NCBI GenBank assembly: GCA_043777755.1
Contig: JAYWHK010000155.1
Span: forward strand, 1 to 63,584
DNA length: 63,584 nt
Direction: 5' to 3'
DNA from: CANHEE01 sp043777755
GTDB taxonomy: Bacteria > Bacteroidota > Bacteroidia > Chitinophagales > Saprospiraceae
A program made the position numbers and the translations under genes. Below the pieces are notes generated by a model. It was not told the DNA's origin. It searched no databases and worked only from the letters and a program-made list of their open reading frames with translations. The stretch's first letter is position 1, and each line of letters opens with the position of its first letter. Shown here in pieces: positions 1 to 7,620 of the stretch.

Positions 1-2080
1 TAGAACCTAATCTTGTAGAAAGTGCAGCAATCGTAATTTTTTTAACCGTACCAGATGAGTTCACTGTCAGCATTGAATCTGCCGTTGAACCAGTTTTTAT
101 ATTTTCAACGGTCAAAGGATCAGCACCTGCCGCTGGAATCATGTGTAAAGTGGTAGAAGGAGTTGTTGTTCCGATACCAACATTTACTGCATTAGCACCA
201 GTTCCACCTAAAACAAGACTGTTATTAGCAGATACAATTGCATTATAACCTATTGCTGTGGCATTAGTAAGTGCAGCAGAGCCAAGATTCGCATTATAGC
301 CTAAAATTGTGTTGTTACTACCAGTAGTATTTATAAAACCAGACTGATAACCAACAAAAGTATTGTTACCGCCTGTTGTGTTAGCATAGCCTGATCTAAA
401 TCCTAAAAATACAGAATTAGAATAAGAATTACCACTAACTCCTTTACCTGCATCCATACCTAAAATCGTATTGAAATTACCAGTTTGGTTGTAATAACTC
501 GCTGAAAAACCTATACCTATGTTATTATTACCTGTTGTAATATTATGTAGAGCATAAACACCCATAGCATTATTTGAACTTCCAGAAGTATTATAATAAA
601 GACTTTGCAAACCAATCGCTGTGTTGTTATTTCCAGTAGAGTTAGAATACAGTGTTCCAACACCTAAACCAGAGTTACCATTTCCAGTAGAATTTGTAAT
701 AAGCGATGTATATCCTACGGCAACATTACTAGCTCCCGAAGTATTATTTAACATTGAAATTAAACCCAATGATGTATTAAAACTACCAGTTGTATTGTTA
801 TATAAAGAGTTAGTACCTACTGCAACATTACTGCCCCCTATTGTATTAGAGGTTAATGTACCTGAACCAATCGCAGTATTACTTGCACCCGTTGTGTTTG
901 CAGTCAGAGCTCCAAGACCAATTGCAGTATTGTATCCACCAGTAGTATTTGCAGTCAGAGCCCCTCTACCAGCAGCAGTATTATAAAGACCCGTAGTATT
1001 TGAGGACAAAGCTCCGTAGCCAAATGCACTATTGCTATAACCAGTAGTATTACTATAACCAGCTTGATTCCCTTCAAAAGTGTTAAATACTCCCGTTGTA
1101 TTGTTAAATCCTGCTTGATAACCAATAAAGTGATTATTATTTACAAGATTATTATAACCAGCCTGATGTCCAATTGCAATATTATTATAACCAGTAATAC
1201 TCAATCTAAGTGCTTCATTTCCAATTGCAGTATTATTTGAGCCAGATGTAGTTAAAAACATGGCATTAGCTCCCATGACAGTATTGTATGCACCAGTAGC
1301 GTTATTGTACAAAGTAGCATGACCGTAAGATGAGTTAAAGTTTCCAGTAGTTGAATTTGACATATTTTGATAACCAAAAGCATTGTTTCCAACACCTGTT
1401 AAATTGCCATAAAGGGCTTGAAAACCAAAAGCATTATTATTATCTCCTGTGGTATTAGAAGTTAATGCACCAGTTCCAAAAGCGGCACTTTGCTTACCTG
1501 TTGTATTAGACCGAAGTGCATCTCTACCAAAAGCAGAGTTTACATAACCTGTTGTATTATTGGTCATTGCTCCTGCTCCAAAAGCCGCATTTCCAAATCC
1601 ACTTGTATTAAAACTAAGGGTTTGATCTCCAAAAGCTGAATTATAAGTAGCCGTATTTACATTTCCTGATAAATATCCTAAAAATACATTACCATTAGTA
1701 TTGTCAATACGACCTGCTTTTTGATTATTTACTCTAATATTAAAAGGAATATTATCCGTTGTACCAATAAAATTCACACCATCAACAGTTCCACTGTTTC
1801 CTGTTAATCGCCATGCAAAACTATTAAAAAGAGTACTCGTGTTACGTCTTTTTAATAGTCCTGTACTATTTATGGTGACAATAGAATCAGCATTAGAACC
1901 TGTTTGCATACCTACCAATCGGATAGGGTCAGCAGTAGATATGATGTGGAGATCATTGGTGGGAGAAGAAGTATTAATCCCTACTTTTTGAGCATAAGCA
2001 ATATTTTTTCCAAGAAGAAAAAGAAAAAATAAATAAGTTATGCGTTTGATATGATTGTTGATAAGTGTCGTTTTTTTCAT
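1..2080 (-). CDS. Surface fibre protein with YadA-head-like repeats, C-terminus cut off by window edge
   Basis: The reading frame opens at an ATG at 2080 and stays open to base 1, so about 693 codons are visible and the C-terminus is missing. It starts with a signal peptide (lysine-rich start, hydrophobic run, cleavage near AYAQ). Next comes a module containing LHIISTADPIRLVG and DSIVTINSTG that is shared with the neighbouring fibre gene. After that there are more than 25 units of a 17-residue repeat of the form NTTGxxNTAxGxxAL (51 bases each), as in the left-handed beta-roll of YadA/Hep_Hag heads. The shared module appears again at the left edge. By analogy with the neighbour an S74 chaperone end is expected outside the window. 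Role inferred: secreted, probably trimeric, fibre or adhesin. No promoter was seen in the 83 bases before it. Confidence 0.85.
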   Translation of the reverse strand, partial: MKKTTLINNHIKRITYLFFLFLLGKNIAYAQKVGINTSSPTNDLHIISTADPIRLVGMQTGSNADSIVTINSTGLLKRRNTSTLFNSFAWRLTGNSGTVDGVNFIGTTDNIPFNIRVNNQKAGRIDNTNGNVFLGYLSGNVNTATYNSAFGDQTLSFNTSGFGNAAFGAGAMTNNTTGYVNSAFGRDALRSNTTGKQSAAFGTGALTSNTTGDNNNAFGFQALYGNLTGVGNNAFGYQNMSNSTTGNFNSSYGHATLYNNATGAYNTVMGANAMFLTTSGSNNTAIGNEALRLSITGYNNIAIGHQAGYNNLVNNNHFIGYQAGFNNTTGVFNTFEGNQAGYSNTTGYSNSAFGYGALSSNTTGLYNTAAGRGALTANTTGGYNTAIGLGALTANTTGASNTAIGSGTLTSNTIGGSNVAVGTNSLYNNTTGSFNTSLGLISMLNNTSGASNVAVGYTSLITNSTGNGNSGLGVGTLYSNSTGNNNTAIGLQSLYYNTSGSSNNAMGVYALHNITTGNNNIGIGFSASYYNQTGNFNTILGMDAGKGVSGNSYSNSVFLGFRSGYANTTGGNNTFVGYQSGFINTTGSNNTILGYNANLGSAALTNATAIGYNAIVSANNSLVLGGTGANAVNVGIGTTTPSTTLHMIPAAGADPLTVENIKTGSTADSMLTVNSSGTVKKITIAALSTRLGS

Positions 2081-2108
2081 TTTTAGTAAAAATTGAGCTG
2101 GTAATGTT

Positions 2109-2142
2109 AAAAAAAAGGGTAGTCATTGCGTGATGACTACCC
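2109..2142 (-). terminator. Intrinsic terminator after the S74 fibre gene
   Basis: A perfect 10-base stem (GGGTAGTCAT and its complement) with a 6-base loop. On the minus strand it is followed by a run of eight T. It lies 21 bases beyond the stop of the 2164-4968 gene, so the next fibre gene needs readthrough or an unseen promoter. Confidence 0.8.
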
Positions 2143-2163
2143 CTTCGTATTATACATCACACA

Positions 2164-4968
2164 CTATTTTTCACTCATTACTTTTGTTGAGCTTGTTTCT
2201 TTTGTAAGCAAAGACTTTACCATATCTGTTAAATTACTCATTTGTTTTGATAAATCTTCTACTTTTGCATTGTTTTGTGCATTTGAAGTCGTTAATGTTG
2301 AGTTTTCAAGTTTTAATTGCTCAATCATTTTTTGTTGTTCTTTCATTGCTTCTACTAAAACTGGCACGATGTGCGTATAATCTACTGATTTGTAACCATC
2401 TTTTGCTGTTGTAACCAATTCAGGGAATACTTTTTCTAATTCTTGTGCAATGAAACCGATTTGGTGACGGTTGTCAAAGTTTTTAGCAGGAAATTCTTTA
2501 ACTTTCCAATCGTATTCTGTTCCTCTTAATTTCATTAACTTATCTAAGCTACCTGATAAAGTGGTTACATTTTTCTTGAAACGAATATCAGAAGAAGTGA
2601 AAATATTTCCAGCTACTGCAATATTACCTGTTACGTCTAATTTTTGCGCAGGAGAAGCCGTTCCAATACCGAAATTACCTGTTCCTGAATAAACCATATT
2701 AAACGTAGATTGATCAACAGTTGTATTTTGCAATAAAGTACCACCCAATTGAACATTGTTTGCTGTATTTTTAGTCAAACCGTTGTTTGCTGTGATCGCT
2801 CCACCAACTACTGATGCTACTGTACGCTGGCGTAATACACCATTAGCATCTGCTGTTACCAATGAATCCGCTACTGCTCCACCAACGATACCTTCAAATC
2901 TCACTGGATTTGATGCTGCTGTTACGTGTAATTTATTTGAAGGTGCTGCGTTTCCTACTGAAACGTTACCTGTTGTTGTATGTAAAAAGTTTCCTGTACC
3001 TCCGTAAGTCATTGTAAATGCAGCTTGATCAACAGCCGTATTTTGCAATAATGTACCACCCAATTGAACATTGTTTGCTGTATTTTTAGTCAAACCGTTG
3101 TTTGCTGTGATTGCTCCACCGACTACTGATGCTACTGTACGCTGACGTAATACACCTGTTGCATCTGCTGTTACCAATGAATCCGCTACTGCACCACCCT
3201 GAATTCCTTCAAATCTTACTGGATTTGCTGCTGCTGTTACGTGTAGACGATTTGATGGTGCTGCATTTCCAACTGATACACTACCCGTTCCTGAGTAAGT
3301 AACATTAAATCCTGCTGTTGCTACATCTGTATTTTTCAATAATGCTCCACCTAATTGAACATTGTTTGCTGTATTTTTAGTCAAACCGTTGTCTGCTGTA
3401 AAAGCACCACCAACTACTGAGGCTACTGTACGCTTGCGCAATACACCTGTTGCATCTGCTGTTACCAATGAATCCGCTACTGCACCGCCAACGATACCTT
3501 CAAATCTCACTGGATTTGATGCTGAAGTTACGTGCAAACGATTTGATGGCGCAGCATTTCCCATACCTAAATTTGATGTACCATCAAATGACATGGTAAA
3601 TGCTCCTTGTCCTACTGTTGTATTTTGCAATAAAGTACCGCCCAATCTTACATTGTTCGCTGTATTTTTATTCAAACCGTTGTCTGCTGTGATAGCTCCA
3701 CCAACTACTGATGCTACTGTACGCTGACGTAACACACCCGTAGCATCTGCTGTTACCAACGAATCCGCTGTTGCGCCACCTTGAATTCCTTCAAAACGTA
3801 CTGGGTTTGAGGCTGCTGTTACGTGCAAACGATTTGAACCCGTTGTATTTCCTATTGCGAAATTACCACCTGTTAAGAAACGACCTGTTTCTGTACCACT
3901 TGTTTTGAAAACCAATGGCTGGGCATCTGTTGTACCGATAAAGTTAGTACTTGGATTTGTTCCCGCATTACCAACTGTACGCCAAAATGTTTGGTTACCA
4001 CCAGCCAATACATCACTTAATGTACGACGACGAATCACGCCAGTTCCATCAGCAGTAACGATTGAATCTGCTGAGATACCACCTTGCAAACCTTCTAATC
4101 TTAAAGGATTAGCTGCCGCAGAAATATGGAAACGGTTGGTTGGAGCATTTGTTCCAATACCAAAATTAGAAGAACCAGTAAAAGACATCGTGAAAGCACC
4201 TTGATTAATTTCAGTATTTTCAATCAATGTACCACCCATTTTGATGTTAGTCCCATTTTTTGTCAAACCGTTGTTTGCAGTCAAAGTACCTGTAATTTGA
4301 GTTGCTATTGAAGCTACTGAACGACGACGAACAACACCAGAAGGGTCAATCGTCATGATACTATCAGAAGCTACACCACCACTCAAAGTTTCAATTTTCA
4401 AAGGATCTACACCACTGATGTGCAATTTGTTAGTAGGTGTATTGACACCAATACCAATGTTTGTACCAGCATTATTGTAAAGGTTCGTACCAGCAAGTGT
4501 CCAATAGTTTGGCTCTGTTTGGCTTGATACTACATACCACTTAGAGTTGGTAGAATTGTATTGTAAAGTAGCCGTTCCGCTTGGTGGAATTGCCAAATCT
4601 TGACCGTTAGGAGTTTGGATTTGGTTAGCTGTCGTAGAACCAGCATCGTTGGCTTTGATGGTCATTGCTTGTGAAGTATTGTTTATCACAATCAAAAGAC
4701 GACCATTGTTACCTCCTGCAAAACCCGTTAGATTATAAGCCGCAGTTGGTCCTGTAATTCTAAAGAAACCAAAGGTAGAAATACCAATGTTGTTGTTAGC
4801 ACCGTTTGAAAGGTTAAGTGCTGCTCCTTCTCGGGTAGAGATTGCGCCATTAACATCAAGAGATGTAGCAGGATTGTTATTGTTCACACCAATATTTTGG
4901 GCTTTGGCAAGTTGTCCTATGGCGGCAAAGACAACAAATAAAAGAACTCTTTGTACTAATTTTTTCAT
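2164..4968 (-). CDS. Fibre protein with internal repeats and C-terminal S74 chaperone domain
   Basis: A 934-residue protein with a signal peptide (cleavage near AKAQ). The middle holds four near-identical units of 97-105 residues plus two diverged ones, each starting N(R/K)LHV and containing DSLVTADATGVLRQRT. The last 130 residues begin SDIRFKKN and contain IGFIAQELEKVFPELV, the signature of the Peptidase_S74 intramolecular chaperone domain. That family uses a Ser-Lys dyad to cut itself off after helping a trimeric beta fibre fold. A coiled coil (EAMKEQQKMIEQLKLEN) follows. Known homologues are phage tail spikes and bacterial surface proteins; there are no phage genes nearby, so a cell-surface fibre is the better guess. 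A TATCTTTG -7 box (minus strand) lies at 5035-5042. Confidence 0.9.
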   Translation of the reverse strand: MKKLVQRVLLFVVFAAIGQLAKAQNIGVNNNNPATSLDVNGAISTREGAALNLSNGANNNIGISTFGFFRITGPTAAYNLTGFAGGNNGRLLIVINNTSQAMTIKANDAGSTTANQIQTPNGQDLAIPPSGTATLQYNSTNSKWYVVSSQTEPNYWTLAGTNLYNNAGTNIGIGVNTPTNKLHISGVDPLKIETLSGGVASDSIMTIDPSGVVRRRSVASIATQITGTLTANNGLTKNGTNIKMGGTLIENTEINQGAFTMSFTGSSNFGIGTNAPTNRFHISAAANPLRLEGLQGGISADSIVTADGTGVIRRRTLSDVLAGGNQTFWRTVGNAGTNPSTNFIGTTDAQPLVFKTSGTETGRFLTGGNFAIGNTTGSNRLHVTAASNPVRFEGIQGGATADSLVTADATGVLRQRTVASVVGGAITADNGLNKNTANNVRLGGTLLQNTTVGQGAFTMSFDGTSNLGMGNAAPSNRLHVTSASNPVRFEGIVGGAVADSLVTADATGVLRKRTVASVVGGAFTADNGLTKNTANNVQLGGALLKNTDVATAGFNVTYSGTGSVSVGNAAPSNRLHVTAAANPVRFEGIQGGAVADSLVTADATGVLRQRTVASVVGGAITANNGLTKNTANNVQLGGTLLQNTAVDQAAFTMTYGGTGNFLHTTTGNVSVGNAAPSNKLHVTAASNPVRFEGIVGGAVADSLVTADANGVLRQRTVASVVGGAITANNGLTKNTANNVQLGGTLLQNTTVDQSTFNMVYSGTGNFGIGTASPAQKLDVTGNIAVAGNIFTSSDIRFKKNVTTLSGSLDKLMKLRGTEYDWKVKEFPAKNFDNRHQIGFIAQELEKVFPELVTTAKDGYKSVDYTHIVPVLVEAMKEQQKMIEQLKLENSTLTTSNAQNNAKVEDLSKQMSNLTDMVKSLLTKETSSTKVMSEK
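2646..3834 (-). repeat. Four in-frame tandem units inside the fibre gene
   Basis: Units start at about 3834, 3543, 3252 and 2937 (reading leftwards) and are 291, 291, 315 and about 291 bases long. They encode nearly the same 97 residues; the third unit has eight extra residues. The near identity at DNA level suggests recent duplication or gene conversion, and makes this stretch prone to length change and misassembly. Confidence 0.85.
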
Positions 4969-5550
4969 ATTAATAAAATAATTTTGGTTTTAAATTGGCA
5001 TTGACGAAACAATGCAAATAATCAATGAATGGAACAAAGATACAGGCTAACCAAAGCTAAAATTAACATGAATTTTATTGTTTAGTGACATAAATTAGCA
5101 TTTTATAAAAATAAAATCCACAAATGAAAATATTCTTTTTGTGACAGTCTTTTTCAATAAAAATAATGTCACTCTTATTTTTTTACTTTATTGCTTTTGT
5201 AAAGTATTATAGCAAAATTCAATTTATTCATTAAAAAAACACTAAAAAAAATAAAGTTTGTACATCTATTTTTACAAAAAATAATAGTATTTTAATTATC
5301 TTAAAAATGTAAAAAAGATTTAAATATCTTTTTTATGTAACCAAAAGTGACTTGCAATCGGAGCTTAATTTGTAAAAGAAAATTGCTAAAAACAAGTTAG
5401 CACAAAGGCTATTTTGAAAAAAGCCTTGCAAAGAGCGAACTCCCTACAAGACTTTTTCACACACTCACAAAAACAAACTCATTGCATAATTTAGCACTGT
5501 GAGCAAGAACCTCAGCTTACAGTGGCAAACTATTCAACGTTACAAAAAAT
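4969..5550. other. Intergenic region, mostly featureless
   Basis: About 580 bases of very AT-rich DNA. The only element I can name is a minus-strand -7 box TATCTTTG (CAAAGATA at 5035-5042) that would start the fibre transcript about 60 bases before its ATG; no well-spaced TTG was found. I see no gene or RNA in the rest. Confidence 0.5.
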
Positions 5551-6249
5551 TTATTTTTCCTTCAAATTCCAATTGTAATCTGCAAAAACAACTTCTGCAT
5601 CTTTTCGGATTTTTACACTTGAATATTGATTGATAAAAGCAATAATATCTTTAAAATCGCTTTCGTACCACTTAAAAATTGGCGATATTACTATTTTTGA
5701 TTCAGAAATTTGATTGTTATTTGTTCCAATATAGCGTTTGGTTAGCGTTTCAAAATGTTGATTCATATTCGCAGGCGTAAAGACCTGGTTGAGTAATACG
5801 GGACTTGACACTGCTCCCGTAAAAAATGCAAAATGAATACGAGGTTCTTTGAGTTCTCGACGGATAATATCCTGTTCAATCTCGTCTAAACAATAGGTTT
5901 TTTCACCAATTTTTACACATTTAACCTGCCAAATTTTGCCGTCATACAGGTCTAACATATTTTCAAAAGGATAATGCTCTACGATAATTTTAAGCATTTG
6001 TAAATTATATACATTGAGCCAATAGGCTAATTTTTCGTTTCGATGCCAAGTGTCAAGTGGTGGTATTTTTGTTAGATACGACAATGTTTTTTCTAATTCA
6101 GCACTCCTTTTTTTTAGTAAAACATAATCAACAACGCCATTTTTATTGATGTATTTTTTAAAAAATGGGCTAATTGTTTTATAATCAGGCCGTGCAGAAA
6201 TAGTTGCTAAACCACTAAAAATCAATAAGATAAGAAATATTTTTTTCAT
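5551..6249 (-). CDS. DUF547 domain protein, secreted
   Basis: A 232-residue protein with an N-terminal signal peptide (cleavage near SARP). The DUF547 landmarks are present in order: LAYWLNVYNLQMLKII, HYPFENMLDLYDGKIW, YCLDEIEQDIIRRELKEPRIHFAF. The family's function is unknown. Most members carry a Cys-Ala-Ser...Cys-Pro segment after RIHFA; here it reads FFTGAVSSPVLL, so both cysteines are gone, which may mean a changed activity. It is transcribed alone; a possible promoter (TATTTTTG at 6303-6310, complement strand) lies about 55 bases upstream. Confidence 0.85.
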   Translation of the reverse strand: MKKIFLILLIFSGLATISARPDYKTISPFFKKYINKNGVVDYVLLKKRSAELEKTLSYLTKIPPLDTWHRNEKLAYWLNVYNLQMLKIIVEHYPFENMLDLYDGKIWQVKCVKIGEKTYCLDEIEQDIIRRELKEPRIHFAFFTGAVSSPVLLNQVFTPANMNQHFETLTKRYIGTNNNQISESKIVISPIFKWYESDFKDIIAFINQYSSVKIRKDAEVVFADYNWNLKEK

Positions 6250-6348
6250 TGTAAAAAAATTTGGTTAAGTAAAAAATATTTTTCTCAAATTTGTTACCGC
6301 TACAAAAATAAGGCAGAGGTATCACACAATTATCACAAAGGAAGGCAT

Positions 6349-6458
6349 AATATACGCAACGGATATTGGTTATTAGATATTAAAGATATTGCAAACGCTT
6401 AGTGTTCAATATTTTGCATAAATGGAAAGTCCCAAAACTACTTTCCAACGTGTATATT
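6349..6458. repeat. Interspersed repeat family D, copy 1
   Basis: About 110 bases with imperfect terminal inverted repeats (AATATACGC at the left, CGTGTATATT at the right). The core contains GATATTGGTTATTAGATATT and GCAAACGCTTAGTGTTCAAT. Related copies lie at 36787, 47949 and 50504. No coding capacity; MITE-like by size and ends. Confidence 0.7.
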
Positions 6459-6501
6459 TACAATCAATTTTGTTACAGTACCATATTTTTTAGAAAAAAT
6501 A

Positions 6502-6531
6502 TTGGTTTTTCAATAAAATGAACTAATTTTG
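6502..6531 (+). promoter_or_regulatory. Promoter of the BI-1 gene
   Basis: TTG at 6502-6504, 19-base spacer, TAATTTTG at 6524-6531: the Bacteroidota -33/-7 pattern, with a leader of about 50 bases before the ATG at 6586. Confidence 0.65.
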
Positions 6532-6585
6532 TACTCACAACGTTTTATCATTATTGTTAAACTAAAAATCAAAAAATTTTAAATT

Positions 6586-7299
6586 ATGGCAAGTCCTTTT
6601 TTTAATGAACAAAAAATATTAGATGCTCGTGGCGGTGCATACAGTGACCGTATGACTGTTTCTGGTGCTGTTAATAAATCATTTATTTTATTAGCAATTT
6701 TGATGGTGACTGGTATTTACAGTTATATTGCTTTCAATCCTTTGCTTATGATGATTGGTGCGATTGGAGGTCTTATCGTTGCGATTATAGCAGCTTTTCG
6801 CCGTCAAAACGCCAACATTTTAGCCCCAATGTATGCAGCTTTTGAAGGCTTATTTGTTGGTGGAGTCAGTGCAATGTATGCGATGCGCTATGAAGGCATT
6901 GTATTTCAAGCAGTTACGCTAACAATTGGCGTATTGTTTGCGATGTTATTTTTCTACAAATCTGGTATTATCAAAGTAACAGCTGGTTTACGTTCTGGTA
7001 TTATGATGGCTACAGCTGGTATCGCTATTTTTTATTTGATTACTTTTGTGTTGTCATTTTTCAATATTCACGTACCTTATATTCACGAAAGTGGAATGAT
7101 TGGAATTGGGTTTAGTGTATTTGTCGTTGGTTTGGCTGCGATGAATCTTTTGCTGGATTTTGATAATTTTGAAAAAGGCGAGCAAATGGGTGCTGAAAAA
7201 AACATGGAATGGTATGCAGCAATGGGCTTAATGATTACATTGGTTTGGTTGTACGTTGAAATTCTACGCTTGTTGTCAAAATTGAGCAGCAGAGATTAG
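6586..7299 (+). CDS. Bax inhibitor-1/YccA family membrane protein
   Basis: A 237-residue inner-membrane protein with about seven hydrophobic spans beginning near residue 28. Family landmarks are the APMYAAFEGLFVGGVSAMYA segment around residues 75-95 and a C-terminal DFDNFEKGEQMGAEKNMEWY followed by a last span. BI-1/YccA proteins are linked to ion leak and, in E. coli, to control of the FtsH protease; the role here is not shown by context. Length is normal for Bacteroidota members. It has its own promoter upstream and a bidirectional terminator downstream, so it is a single-gene unit. Confidence 0.93.
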   Translation: MASPFFNEQKILDARGGAYSDRMTVSGAVNKSFILLAILMVTGIYSYIAFNPLLMMIGAIGGLIVAIIAAFRRQNANILAPMYAAFEGLFVGGVSAMYAMRYEGIVFQAVTLTIGVLFAMLFFYKSGIIKVTAGLRSGIMMATAGIAIFYLITFVLSFFNIHVPYIHESGMIGIGFSVFVVGLAAMNLLLDFDNFEKGEQMGAEKNMEWYAAMGLMITLVWLYVEILRLLSKLSSRD

Positions 7300-7381
7300 G
7301 AAAGAAAGAGGGAAAGTGAGAAAGTAGTAAAGTGAGAAAGTAGTAAAGTGGCGTAGAGTGTACCATTAATGTATTCCAACG

Positions 7382-7490
7382 TTAAGCGGGCGTTCAAAAT
7401 TAATTAGTATTATTTTGTCGTTGAGAAAAAAGTTATTTATAACTTTTTGAGCAATCGACTGAAAAAAATAATACTAATTAATTTAGCCCC
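7382..7490. repeat. Long-hairpin repeat family F, full copy
   Basis: A 109-base nested inverted repeat. The outer part reads TTAAGCGGGCGTTCAAAA; the middle arms are AATTAGTATTATTTTGTCG and its near complement; the inner arms are AAAAAAGTTAT and ATAACTTTTT. A short version with the same outer sequences but without the loop lies at 34425-34465. The flanks (7300-7350 and 7575-7620) carry degenerate copies of AGTGAGAAAGTAG. Confidence 0.65.
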
Positions 7491-7502
7491 AATACTTATG
7501 AT

Positions 7503-7548
7503 AAAAAAGCATTAAAATGAACCTTGGTTCATTTTAATGCTCTTTTTG
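7503..7548. terminator. Bidirectional terminator between convergent genes
   Basis: A perfect 15-base stem GCATTAAAATGAACC with its complement, only two bases apart, with A-run before and T-run after. It can end both the BI-1 transcript (plus) and the 7621-9876 transcript (minus). Confidence 0.85.
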
Positions 7549-7620
7549 TTGTGCTACACCACCAAATTCCCAATGTGCCGCTACTCTCCTACGTTCTCAC
7601 TTTCCTACTTTCTTACTCTC

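Noticed and set aside
621..986. Open plus-strand frame of 121 codons
   Set aside because: It lies opposite the repeat region of the partial fibre gene; the repetitive Val/Pro/Leu content is the mirror of the 17-residue repeats.
850..1010. CRISPR array
   Set aside because: The 51-base periodicity is in coding frame and the units are continuous without unique spacers.
3362..3727. Plus-strand frames opposite the S74 fibre gene (also 2126-2380, 2756-3007, 3905-4204)
   Set aside because: Antisense to in-frame repeats of a clearly real gene; no start site, no family match.
1..4968. Prophage tail-fibre region
   Set aside because: S74 domains occur in phage tail spikes, but both proteins have signal peptides and no phage gene is in the first 20 kb.
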